The notes under the pieces are model-generated. The model had not been told where the DNA came from. It saw only the letters and a program-made list of their open reading frames with translations, and searched no databases. This document shows positions 49,745 to 56,775 of a DNA stretch of 64,000 bases, piece by piece. A program made the translations under genes and the position numbers. Source of the stretch: an uncultured Christensenellaceae bacterium (lineage in GTDB: Bacteria; Bacillota; Clostridia; Christensenellales; Borkfalkiaceae); the NCBI GenBank assembly GCA_910587005.1, contig CAJULB010000004.1, positions 62,001-126,000 of the forward strand. Reading direction: 5' to 3'. How positions within the stretch are numbered: the first letter of the stretch is position 1; each line of letters begins with the position of its first letter.

Positions 49745-49871
49745 TTAAATAGTACGGAAGCACGCCATCGCCACTGCCAGCGCGGCCGTAATACGCACCG
49801 CCATCGTCGATCACACGAGCAAAGTAACTCGCGGAAACGACATCGCGAAGCCAAATGTGTCTAAAATTCGA
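49745..49871 (-). pseudogene. Orphan variable repeat 3 (VR3) and remnant of a target gene
   Basis: An 84-nt repeat (49755-49838) with 18 differences from the template, all at adenines. It continues in frame upstream with WLRDVV exactly as in target 1 (shared block of about 27 nt), but an in-frame TGA lies about 6 codons before WLRDVV and no start or ribosome site is seen; the frame ends with TAA 32 nt before the DUF4406 ATG. No downstream hairpin. Probably the 3' stump of a lost target gene, left in the 5' region of target 2. Confidence 0.85.
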
Positions 49872-49924
49872 TCAAGTTTACATACGAATTTTCTTCCTAT
49901 ACGAATATAAAAGAAGAGTCCTTG

Positions 49925-50062
49925 TTAAGACTCCTCTTTTTCTTTACGGTTGTTTCTAAACGCTTCTGCAATTTTTTCTCCGCATGTAACAACGCCAGCT
50001 CCAAATAACGAACCGAGCGTAAGCGCGTACAAGCAATTCCAAAATAATTCTAAATAACGCAT
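49925..50062 (-). CDS. Small membrane protein (45 aa)
   Basis: 45 aa: MRYLELFWNCLYALTLGSLF, GAGVVTCGEKIAEAFRNNRK, EKEES. One hydrophobic helix, then a charged tail. Shine-Dalgarno GAGGAGGG directly after element E. A stem-loop (about 49912-49945) overlaps its end. Confidence 0.65.
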   Translation of the reverse strand: MRYLELFWNCLYALTLGSLFGAGVVTCGEKIAEAFRNNRKEKEES

Positions 50063-50076
50063 ATAACTACCCTCCT

Positions 50077-50101
50077 CATAAAAAAGCATGTTTTATTTGC
50101 G
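50077..50101 (-). promoter_or_regulatory. Conserved 25-bp element, copy E
   Basis: Minus strand CGCAAATAAAACA, 7 nt, TTATG. Only 15 nt before the 45-aa ATG: a transcript beginning 6-7 nt beyond a -10 placed here would lose the ribosome site, so the start point, if this is a promoter, should be at the element's end. Confidence 0.6.
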
Positions 50102-50111
50102 AATAAGAAAT

Positions 50112-50134
50112 AAGAGTCTATGATTAAGACTCTT
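50112..50134 (-). terminator. Terminator overlapping the end of the 69-aa gene
   Basis: Perfect 8-bp stem AAGAGTCT/AGACTCTT with a 7-nt loop, then TTATTTCTTATT on the minus strand. It ends 10 nt before element E starts. Confidence 0.65.
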
Positions 50135-50333
50135 TAATTCTTTTTGCATAACCTACATGATTGCCAAATTCATCAGTTATTCGGATTTCTGCATTTTTAA
50201 TACCCAATCCAACGAGTCGATTGTACTCTTGAACATGATAAATGTATCCATTTTTTATATCGTAATAATCGGCATCGTATTCTTTTGCGTATTCGTAAAT
50301 ATCAGATACAATTCCTGAAAATAATGTTGACAT
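50124..50333 (-). CDS. Hypothetical protein
   Basis: 69 aa: MSTLFSGIVSDIYEYAKEYD, ADYYDIKNGYIYHVQEYNRL, VGLGIKNAEIRITDEFGNHV. Alpha/beta, Tyr-rich, not recognised. Behind element F (24 nt) with AGGAGG before the ATG. Confidence 0.6.
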   Translation of the reverse strand: MSTLFSGIVSDIYEYAKEYDADYYDIKNGYIYHVQEYNRLVGLGIKNAEIRITDEFGNHVGYAKRIKES

Positions 50334-50356
50334 TTTAGTATCCTCCTGTATTACTT

Positions 50357-50381
50357 CATAATAAAGATTGTTTTATTTGCG
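50357..50381 (-). promoter_or_regulatory. Conserved 25-bp element, copy F
   Basis: Minus strand CGCAAATAAAACA, 7 nt, TTATG. It overlaps the last codons and stop of the ArpU-like gene and lies 24 nt before the next ATG. Confidence 0.6.
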
Positions 50382-50792
50382 TCTTTTATTTAGTAACCAG
50401 AAGAACCGTCTGTACAAGTCGTAATATGTATCTTTACAACACGGTATATTTGTCTGCGCCCTAAGACACTCGTAAGACAAACCCTCTGTAACCGCTTTGA
50501 GAATATACTTCCATAAATCTTCATCGGTTTCTTTTGCTGTCGCCTCGACTATCGACATTCTTTCCGCATAATACTCTCTTGCTATAACAGTATCTTCAAC
50601 TGGTCTTTGAATCTTGTTCGTACGACTCGAACCCGCTGCATCATAAGCGAATCTAACCATACTATCCAAGCTCGAATGTGCCTTTTTCCAAGTCGGATAT
50701 TGCAAGCAAAAATGCTTTAATTCGTAGTACCTATGCTTGTCTATCCAATATCTGTTTTTCTTTGATATCTCCGGTCTTATTGTTGTACCCAT
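50373..50792 (-). CDS. Sigma-like/ArpU-type transcription regulator
   Basis: 139 aa from ATG 50792 (GGAAGGGGGAA upstream). Helical: WIDKHRYYELKHFCLQYPTW, SLDSMVRFAYDAAG, then a C-terminal region (DLWKYILKAVTEGLSYECLR, IPCCKDTYYDLYRRFFWLLN) arranged like the sigma region 4-type end of ArpU/RinA phage regulators. Possibly the activator of middle or late expression; that is inferred from family and position. Confidence 0.6.
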   Translation of the reverse strand: MGTTIRPEISKKNRYWIDKHRYYELKHFCLQYPTWKKAHSSLDSMVRFAYDAAGSSRTNKIQRPVEDTVIAREYYAERMSIVEATAKETDEDLWKYILKAVTEGLSYECLRAQTNIPCCKDTYYDLYRRFFWLLNKRRK

Positions 50793-51040
50793 TTTCTTTC
50801 CCCCTTCCAAATATATCCTGTTTGTTCAAACAATAATTTCGGGGAAATATAGAAATTAATTCTTCCGTACTTAGAATCCATCTCCTCAATCCTCGTAACT
50901 ATTCTACCTTTTCGGGTTGCTTTACCAATTGGCAACCACCCTACGATGATTCCTGCACGTATCCACGATGCGTCTTTGCCATAGACTTTCGCAGCAATAC
51001 AAACCGGAACCGAGCCTTCTGAAAAACATATGTCTTCCAT
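50777..51040 (-). CDS. Small DNA-binding protein (excisionase-like)
   Basis: 87 aa. ICFSEGSVPVCIAAKVYGKD, ASWIRAGIIVGWLPIGKATR, then KYGRINFYISPKLLFEQTGY: a winged/MerR-like HTH as in phage excisionases and Cox proteins. First gene of the early operon, opposite the integrase across the control region, so a switch role (excision and repression) fits. AAGGAGG precedes the ATG. Confidence 0.65.
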   Translation of the reverse strand: MEDICFSEGSVPVCIAAKVYGKDASWIRAGIIVGWLPIGKATRKGRIVTRIEEMDSKYGRINFYISPKLLFEQTGYIWKGERKWVQQ

Positions 51041-51061
51041 AAACCAACCTCCTTTTTCGTT

Positions 51062-51090
51062 TTTATCAAAATATCATAACTTTTTGTCAC
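51062..51090 (-). promoter_or_regulatory. Likely early promoter (leftward)
   Basis: Minus strand -35 GTGACA (51085-51090), 17-bp spacer, -10 GATAAA (51062-51067), 22 nt before the first early ATG. It is a weaker match than the integrase promoter. Confidence 0.5.
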
Positions 51091-51111
51091 CTCCGTACTG
51101 AAAATTGGCGG

Positions 51112-51131
51112 TTTCTAATCTAGGTTAGAAA
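51112..51131. promoter_or_regulatory. 20-bp palindromic operator, copy 1
   Basis: TTTCTAATCTAGGTTAGAAA: 7-bp perfect arms, CTAG core, one mismatched pair. Exact second copy at 51221-51240. It lies 21 bp upstream of the leftward -35. Confidence 0.8.
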
Positions 51132-51220
51132 TAGAAGGTAGAAGATGGTGATATGTGGCGAAAAAATAAAAGGGTATGTATTTTGTAAGACATAAAAATA
51201 TCCTACTACCAACAACTATT

Positions 51221-51240
51221 TTTCTAATCTAGGTTAGAAA
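51221..51240. promoter_or_regulatory. 20-bp palindromic operator, copy 2
   Basis: Identical to copy 1, centre-to-centre distance 109 bp. It lies 25 bp upstream of the integrase -35. The two probably bind the same dimeric regulator, which is not identified in this window. Confidence 0.8.
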
Positions 51241-51265
51241 TTTGAAAAATATTTCGGTGTAGGAA

Positions 51266-51294
51266 TTGACATTTCCTATATTATTATATATAAT
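51266..51294 (+). promoter_or_regulatory. Consensus integrase promoter
   Basis: TTGACA (51266-51271), 17-bp spacer, TATAAT (51289-51294): perfect sigma-A consensus, 37 nt before the integrase ATG with AAGGAGG between. This predicts constant or derepressible high expression. Confidence 0.85.
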
Positions 51295-51330
51295 GTTTTA
51301 AAAGAAGTCTATAAAGGAGGTGATAATAAA

Positions 51331-52563
51331 ATGCTTATAACATGTTTGGAATGCGGATTACAAGTTAGTGATAAGGCAATAGTTTGCCCCCACTGCGGAT
51401 ATCCGATGAAACCAGAAATCGTAACGAAAGCTAATCGAGTTTCAACAAACAAACGGAAACGTCTTCCAAATGGATTCGGCCAAATCAGCGAAATAAAAAA
51501 GCGGAATCTAAGAAAGCCTTTTAGAGCTATGGTTACTGTTGGAAAGACCCCTACCGGTAGACCAATATCAAAACCACTACAACCAATTTCATATTTCGCA
51601 ACCTACAATGAAGCTTACTCCGCACTTGTGGAATATAACAAAAATCCTTACGATTTAAGTAGAACGATTACTGTACGTGAACTTTACGAAAAATGGATTG
51701 AAGAATATCTTCCTACTATTAGCGAATCTGCTGCGTATGCTGTAAAACGAGCTTGGAAATATTGCTCGAATGTTTACGATATGAGAGCTGTTGACGTACG
51801 TGTCAGGCATGTAAAAGGTTGTATGGAATATGGTCATTTGCCGGACTCTAATGAATGCCCTAGTGCACGAACAAAGAATGATATAAAGACTTTGTTTAAT
51901 CAGATGTTTGACTACGCTCTTGAATATGAATTGGTTGAGAAGAACTATTCAAGATCATTCACATTGTCCGATGAGCTGATAGAAGAAATAACGACTACCA
52001 AAAACGGACACATACCTTTTACAGATGAAGAAATGAAATTGCTTTGGAAAAATGTTAATATCGTAAAAGATATCGATATGATCCTAATTCAGTCCTACTC
52101 TGGATGGCGTCCGCAAGAATTATGCTTAATCAAGCTTTCGGAAATTGATTTCGAACAATGGATTTTTGTCGGCGGAATGAAAACTGCTGCTGGTAAAAAT
52201 AGAACGGTTCCGATACATACGAAGATTCGAGATTTGGTCAAGAAACGTTACGAGGAAGCTTTGTCATTGAATAGCAAATATCTTTTCAATACCGTACTTC
52301 CTAAAAGCGGTAAGATAAAGCCGTTCAAATATGCTAGGTATTTAACTAGATTTAATGAAATAAAAGAACTATTAAATCTGAATCCAGAACACCGCCCTCA
52401 TGATGGACGAAAACATTTTGTAACGAAGGCAAAAAATTATCACGTAGACGAATACGCGATTAAGTATATCGTAGGTCACAAAATTACAGATATAACTGAA
52501 AAGACCTATACCAAAAGAGAATTGAGTTGGCTCAAGGAAGAGATCGAAAAGATAAAAGAGTAA
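51331..52563 (+). CDS. int: Tyrosine-type integrase with N-terminal zinc ribbon
   Basis: 410 aa. Site-specific recombinase for lysogeny. Residues 1-26 hold a C4 ribbon (CLECGLQVSDKAIVCPHCGY). Arm-binding and core-binding regions follow (ITVRELYEKWIEEYLPTISE). Catalytic residues: Arg in SGWRPQELCLIK, Lys in GGMKTAAGKNRTVPIH, HDGRKHF with the H-x-x-R pair, His in YIVGHKITDITEKTY with the terminal Tyr. Zinc-ribbon fronts on integrases are not rare in Clostridia. It faces away from the early operon. Confidence 0.93.
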   Translation: MLITCLECGLQVSDKAIVCPHCGYPMKPEIVTKANRVSTNKRKRLPNGFGQISEIKKRNLRKPFRAMVTVGKTPTGRPISKPLQPISYFATYNEAYSALVEYNKNPYDLSRTITVRELYEKWIEEYLPTISESAAYAVKRAWKYCSNVYDMRAVDVRVRHVKGCMEYGHLPDSNECPSARTKNDIKTLFNQMFDYALEYELVEKNYSRSFTLSDELIEEITTTKNGHIPFTDEEMKLLWKNVNIVKDIDMILIQSYSGWRPQELCLIKLSEIDFEQWIFVGGMKTAAGKNRTVPIHTKIRDLVKKRYEEALSLNSKYLFNTVLPKSGKIKPFKYARYLTRFNEIKELLNLNPEHRPHDGRKHFVTKAKNYHVDEYAIKYIVGHKITDITEKTYTKRELSWLKEEIEKIKE

Positions 52564-52571
52564 AAAAAAAA

Positions 52572-52645
52572 TAGCGGCTACGGCAGTATAGGAATAATGC
52601 AGAAATATGCTGCTTTTTACTCCGATTAACCACTCGTAACCGCTA
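52572..52645. repeat. Imperfect hairpin directly after the integrase
   Basis: 11-bp arms (TAGCGGCTACG 52572-52582 and CGTAACCGCTA 52635-52645, one mismatch) around a 52-nt loop. It may terminate integrase transcription or belong to the attachment site; an att core cannot be named because the left junction is outside the window. Confidence 0.5.
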
Positions 52646-52685
52646 CTAATTACTATTAAATTTTCGAAAAAAGCCTAGAATATAG

Positions 52686-52731
52686 CCACTTTCTGTGCTA
52701 TTATATAATTGATTTTAGAGCGAAAAAGTGG
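52686..52731. promoter_or_regulatory. Promoter with flanking CCACTTT/AAAGTGG repeat
   Basis: -10 TATAAT at 52704-52709, weak -35, flanked by inverted 7-mers CCACTTT (52686-52692) and AAAGTGG (52725-52731). Possible autoregulated promoter of the nuclease-HEPN operon. Confidence 0.4.
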
Positions 52732-52764
52732 TATTATATGTATAATCAAAATTTAGGGGTACAT

Positions 52765-53970
52765 ATGAAAACTCAATATGATGTTTGCGAATACGATAGC
52801 TTATTTAGATATAGAAAAGGGCAAACTGTAAATGATAATTTAATATTAGAGTACATAAAAATAAAAGACTCAAAAGGTAAAAATAAACGGGGCTACTTAT
52901 GTAAATGTACACACGACGGTTACATTAGACCTCTTGAACAATACAAATTAGATAAAGGTCTCCGCTGTTGTTCTGTTTGTGCGGGAAAAGTGATAATTGA
53001 GGGTGTAAATGATGTTGCTACTACTAAGCCTGAATTAGTTCAATACATTCACGATAAATCACTTATTCACTGTTTAACATTGGCTTCAGATAGAACAATA
53101 GAATTAGAATGTCCTATCTGTCACACTGTCAAAAAGGGAACATTACATCAAATTAATGCTGACGGATTTTCTTGTCTAAAATGTGGTGACGGTAGAACAA
53201 TTCCAAATAAATTAATGTACTTAATATTAGAAAAAAACAATGTTGAATTTGAATGTGAAGTGGCTTTCAAATGGTGTTCATTTCCATCATATAAAAATGA
53301 TAAAGTTACTCACGGCGTTTATGATTTTGTTGTAGAATCTAAAAAATTAATTATTGAAATGGATGGTGGTTTAGGACACGGAAAAAAACTTCACTCCCAC
53401 TCGAAAAAGACCTTAGAAGAAACTGTATATATAGATAAAATGAAAGATAAGTTAGCCATAGAAAATGGTTATAAGTTGATTAGAATAGACTGCGATTATA
53501 CAGAAGATAACAAGTTTGAATACTTACATAAATCTTTAAGTAATTCCTCTTTCACGAATTATTTTGATATTTCTAATATTGATATGGCAGAACTCTTTAA
53601 TGAAGCAAATAATACTTCTCTCGTTAAAGAAGCGAGCATTTTATGGAATCAAGGTTTGGCATTGGGCGAAATCCGTGAAAAATTAAAATACGGAAAAGTC
53701 ACAATTAGAAAATATTTAAAAATTGGTACTAAGGTAGGGTTATGTAACTATGATGAAACAACTGCTTATGAAAGAGGAAAAAGACATTTTTCAAATGGTG
53801 TTTGGGAATATTCTTTACATTTTCCCTCTGCGTTAGAATTTTCGGAATTTCTTGAAACATATGGCATTCCGTTAAATTTCCATACGATAAAAAATCGCTT
53901 TGTTAGTGGAAATGTAGACGAAACAATTATTGACGGCATTCGAATAGTAAGAACAAAACATAAGGAATGA
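52765..53970 (+). CDS. Zinc-ribbon protein with VSR/DUF559-like nuclease domain
   Basis: 401 aa from ATG 52765 (AGGGG 6 nt upstream); an ATG at 52738 has none. Several CxxC pairs (about C46/C48, C69/C72, C116/C119, C137/C140) form a chain of ribbons. Residues about 150-245 look like a PD-(D/E)XK fold: YLILEKNNVEFECEVAFKW, GVYDFVVESKKLIIEMDGGL (Asp187, E-x-D198-200) and GYKLIRIDC. The C-terminus has an HTH-like EIREKLKYGKVTIRKYLKIG. Related homing or defence nucleases have this layout. AT-rich, beyond the integrase, so probable cargo. Confidence 0.7.
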   Translation: MKTQYDVCEYDSLFRYRKGQTVNDNLILEYIKIKDSKGKNKRGYLCKCTHDGYIRPLEQYKLDKGLRCCSVCAGKVIIEGVNDVATTKPELVQYIHDKSLIHCLTLASDRTIELECPICHTVKKGTLHQINADGFSCLKCGDGRTIPNKLMYLILEKNNVEFECEVAFKWCSFPSYKNDKVTHGVYDFVVESKKLIIEMDGGLGHGKKLHSHSKKTLEETVYIDKMKDKLAIENGYKLIRIDCDYTEDNKFEYLHKSLSNSSFTNYFDISNIDMAELFNEANNTSLVKEASILWNQGLALGEIREKLKYGKVTIRKYLKIGTKVGLCNYDETTAYERGKRHFSNGVWEYSLHFPSALEFSEFLETYGIPLNFHTIKNRFVSGNVDETIIDGIRIVRTKHKE

Positions 53971-53973
53971 CTA

Positions 53974-54579
53974 ATGCAAAAGAATGAAATGATTATTATT
54001 GATAGCAGTTTAATCAATGAAGAAAATAAATCACACTATTTAGAGTTCTACGAAACGATTTTTGAAACAATAAATGAAACATTTCGGTGTCTTTATTATA
54101 TTGACGGAATAAAAGAATCTTTTGGAAATTACTTTAAGCCACGAGGCTATAAGTATGAATATTTTTTCAAAGATATAGTAAAAATGCTCAATCAAAAAAT
54201 TTGTATTAACATATGGAAATTACTTCTTGATAAGGGTAAAGATTCGCTATCAATTTATAAAATGAAAGCATTTTTACGCAATACATTTAACCATACTATA
54301 AGTGAAAAAAATATTTATATTAACCCTAATTTAGAAAAAAGCGTATGCGGAATGCGAAATGCTTTCATTAGTCATAATTTACATACTGAAGTTGGTTATA
54401 CCATTGATACGCGAGATTTAAAGCCTTTATTGTTTGAGATTTACGCATATTTCCAAAAACTCTGGATACAAAATTTTGTTGATTCAAGTTTGTTTATTTC
54501 GGATGGGTATTTTGAAGGTTTAGAGCAGCTTTACAAAGATTCTGTTAAAGAAGCATTTCAAGGCATAATACCTTTATAA
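53974..54579 (+). CDS. HEPN-like protein (candidate RNase, AbiU2-like)
   Basis: 201 aa. Helical. Contains R128-N-A-F-I-S-H134 (MRNAFISHNLHTEV), a match to the catalytic R-x4-6-H motif of HEPN RNases, and LRNTFNHT at about 101-108. Residues 128-140 and the following helix resemble abortive-infection AbiU2-like proteins. AAGGA is 8 nt before the ATG, 3 nt after the nuclease stop, so the two form an operon. Ribonuclease activity is inferred from motif only. Confidence 0.6.
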   Translation: MQKNEMIIIDSSLINEENKSHYLEFYETIFETINETFRCLYYIDGIKESFGNYFKPRGYKYEYFFKDIVKMLNQKICINIWKLLLDKGKDSLSIYKMKAFLRNTFNHTISEKNIYINPNLEKSVCGMRNAFISHNLHTEVGYTIDTRDLKPLLFEIYAYFQKLWIQNFVDSSLFISDGYFEGLEQLYKDSVKEAFQGIIPL

Positions 54580-54650
54580 AAGTTGTTTTTATACATTATT
54601 ATTCAAAACATTCAAGCCTAACTTTGGGCTTAAATTTTCTATTAGTAAAT

Positions 54651-54693
54651 AAAAACACAACCCTATTCGGTATTCGAATAAGGTTGTGTTTTT
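54651..54693. terminator. Strong bidirectional terminator
   Basis: 19-bp stem with one mismatch (AAAAACACAACC and on) and a 5-nt loop GTATT; A-runs and T-runs flank both sides. It closes the nuclease-HEPN operon and overlaps by 2 nt the 3' end of the broken GNAT gene. Confidence 0.85.
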
Positions 54694-54996
54694 ATTTTAT
54701 TAAGCAATATTCCATCTGCAAATCAAAAAGCTCTCTTTCAAGAAATGCAAATCCGACTATTTCGCCGTTGATTAAAGCGGCATAGGCAATGTTGCCATTA
54801 ATTATTCCGTTTAAAATTTTTCCGCTAATTCTCGTTTTTCATACAAGTTCCAGTCTTCGATATAGTGAACGGGTTGAAGCAAATATTCACCGTCTGTGTT
54901 TCGCCAACAATAGAAAACCTCTTGATATCTTTGAAAATTATCAAGCGAAATCATAGAAAAATTTTCCGCGCTCAGCTTTTTATATCTCACTGACAT
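54692..54996 (-). pseudogene. Broken GNAT acetyltransferase
   Basis: First 61 codons (SVRYKKLSAENFSMISLDNF, QRYQEVFYCWRNTDGEYLL) resemble the start of a GNAT N-acetyltransferase. A one-base loss in an A-run near 54815 shifts frame; the other frame continues ILNGIINGNIAYAALINGEI, VGFAFLERE, then ends LQMEYCLIK and a stop at the terminator. The C-terminal half of the family is missing. The cut-off end may mark the prophage right junction. Confidence 0.65.
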
Positions 54997-55095
54997 TATA
55001 AAGTTATTATATCATAAACCAACATAAATTGTAAATTAAATTTTAAGTTTGGAAATTCTTATGGCGCTACGGCGAATACTTTAATAAACGGGCGC

Positions 55096-55124
55096 TTGAA
55101 TTGTTATTTCAAATTTGTTATAAT
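55096..55124 (+). promoter_or_regulatory. Promoter giving a leaderless message
   Basis: -35 TTGAAT (55096-55101), 17-bp spacer, -10 TATAAT (55119-55124). The ATG at 55131 begins 7 nt after the -10, where transcription should start, so the mRNA is probably leaderless. No Shine-Dalgarno is present. Confidence 0.6.
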
Positions 55125-55130
55125 AAGCTT

Positions 55131-55643
55131 ATGATTATTTTGATTTCGGGCGCAAGCCATACCGGTAAAACCGCGCTTGCGCAAAAGCTTATGGAGCAGT
55201 ATAAAATGCCGTATCTGTCAATAGACCATTTAAAAATGGGACTGATTCGCAGCGAACAAACAAATCTTACTCCCTGCGACGACGTCGGGCTTGTACCCTA
55301 TCTTTGGTCGATAGTAAAAGAAATAGTGAAGACCGCGATAGAAAACAGGCAAAATTTAATTATAGAAGGTTGTTATATTCCGTTCGACTGGCAAAAGGAT
55401 TTCAGCGCGGAATATCTGACAGATATTAACTTTTACTGTCTTGTTATGACTGAAAACTATATTGAAAACAACTTTGCCGATATAATAAAATTCGCAAACA
55501 TAATCGAACGCCGTTTACCCGACAACCGTATATCAAAAAAACAGCTTACCGAGGACAATAAACTCAATTTACTGCTTTGCAAAAAGTATAAACTGAACTA
55601 TATTCTTATAGACAAAACTTACGACGTAAACATACCGTTATAA
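55131..55643 (+). CDS. P-loop kinase-like ATPase
   Basis: 170 aa from ATG 55131 (earlier in-frame ATG 55101 lies in the promoter). Walker A SGASHTGKT, then YLSIDHLKMGLIRSEQTNLT, NLIIEGCYIPFDWQ (Walker B-like), and C-terminal NKLNLLLCKKYKLNYILIDK. Chloramphenicol phosphotransferase/adenylate-kinase-like small P-loop family; substrate unknown. Followed by a strong terminator. First gene clearly of chromosomal style. Confidence 0.75.
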   Translation: MIILISGASHTGKTALAQKLMEQYKMPYLSIDHLKMGLIRSEQTNLTPCDDVGLVPYLWSIVKEIVKTAIENRQNLIIEGCYIPFDWQKDFSAEYLTDINFYCLVMTENYIENNFADIIKFANIIERRLPDNRISKKQLTEDNKLNLLLCKKYKLNYILIDKTYDVNIPL

Positions 55644-55667
55644 TAATTGCAAAACCGCATAAAAACA

Positions 55668-55694
55668 GCGCGCCGAAAATGTGTTTCGGCGCGC
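55668..55694. terminator. Bidirectional terminator
   Basis: GCGCGCCGAAA/TTTCGGCGCGC, perfect 11-bp stem, 5-nt loop, followed by TTATTTTATTTTA. It separates the kinase (plus) from the GT2 gene (minus). Confidence 0.85.
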
Positions 55695-55734
55695 TTATTT
55701 TATTTTAGATTGTAAACACAAGCCTTAAAATCCG

Positions 55735-56760
55735 TCAGCCGAGTTTCACTCTGCGGCATAAAAAGCGGTAGCCTTTTGTCATAACCTTGCCGCGAAGCCG
55801 CCAGCCGAGGTAATTGACCGAGGTTGCGTAAGAACAGTGTCTTAACCTTCTGTACAGCTTTTTGTCGCGCTGTTTTATGTGCCTCCACATTTCTTTTAAT
55901 GCCTGACGACGCTCTTCGGAATACTCTGCGCAGGTAAAAAAGATTGTAGTCATCATAATTGTCTGCAACGAATGCCACATATATCTTTTTAAGCCCTTGG
56001 GAAGCCGTTTGATTTCCGCAAGTGTATAAGCGTCGGTCATATGCAGCATAACGCGTATTTGCTGGCAGTAACGCTTGACGAAATTGCAATAGTTGACCGA
56101 CTGGTCGGCTCTGCCTATAAAATAATGATACAAATCTACGTCAAGATAGAACAGCGTGCGGGTATGCGGAAGCGGTTCGTAAGCAAAAATATTATCCACG
56201 TAAAACGTGTGCTCGGGCAGAACCATACCGCTGTTTAACAGCACCTCGCGCTTGTAAACAAGCGCGTGCATAAGCATCATATGCGACAGTCTGAAACCTT
56301 TGATTTTATCCCAGCCTATGAACCTGCCCGCGGGCATTTTATTAGCATAGCCGGAAACGTGGCATGTATTTTCAAAATACTTATCATAAACAAAGTTGGT
56401 TATGTATAAATCGGGCGATTGCCCCGCGGATATGTGCGATTTAACCGTGTTTACAAGCGCCTTTAAAGCGTCGGCATCCAGCCAGTCGTCGCTGTCCACA
56501 ACCTTGAAATACACGCCTTGCGCCGCCTGAATTCCCGCATTTACGCCAGAGCCGTGCCCGCCGTTGGGCTTATCAATCACCCTTATAATGTGCGGATAAT
56601 TCCGCGCGTATTCGTTGGCAATTTGCAAAGTACCGTCGGTAGAGCCGTCGTTGACAATTATAATTTCAACGTCCTCGCCCGCCGTAAGCAGACTGTCTAT
56701 GCACTTTTTCATATATCCCTGAGAATTATAGCAGGGAACGGCAAAACTTATATACTTCAT
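55735..56760 (-). CDS. Glycosyltransferase family 2
   Basis: 341 aa. GT-A fold: SFAVPCYNSQGYMKKCIDSL, VEIIIVNDGSTDGT, GGHGSGVNAGIQAAQG and the metal-binding VDSDDW. The C-terminal half is helical and basic. Transfers sugar from a nucleotide donor to a lipid or wall acceptor in the cytoplasm. Probably in one operon with the GtrA-like and GH3 genes (15 nt from the first, 23 nt from the next). Confidence 0.9.
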   Translation of the reverse strand: MKYISFAVPCYNSQGYMKKCIDSLLTAGEDVEIIIVNDGSTDGTLQIANEYARNYPHIIRVIDKPNGGHGSGVNAGIQAAQGVYFKVVDSDDWLDADALKALVNTVKSHISAGQSPDLYITNFVYDKYFENTCHVSGYANKMPAGRFIGWDKIKGFRLSHMMLMHALVYKREVLLNSGMVLPEHTFYVDNIFAYEPLPHTRTLFYLDVDLYHYFIGRADQSVNYCNFVKRYCQQIRVMLHMTDAYTLAEIKRLPKGLKRYMWHSLQTIMMTTIFFTCAEYSEERRQALKEMWRHIKQRDKKLYRRLRHCSYATSVNYLGWRLRGKVMTKGYRFLCRRVKLG

Positions 56761-56775
56761 ATCGATTGAAATTAA

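Noticed and set aside
51112..51240. Twin palindromes read as attachment-site arms
   Set aside because: They are far from the expected crossover side, identical to each other and upstream of promoters, which suits operators better.
52600..54700. Search for a transposase or IS ends around the nuclease-HEPN operon
   Set aside because: No transposase domain and no terminal inverted repeats of IS type were seen.
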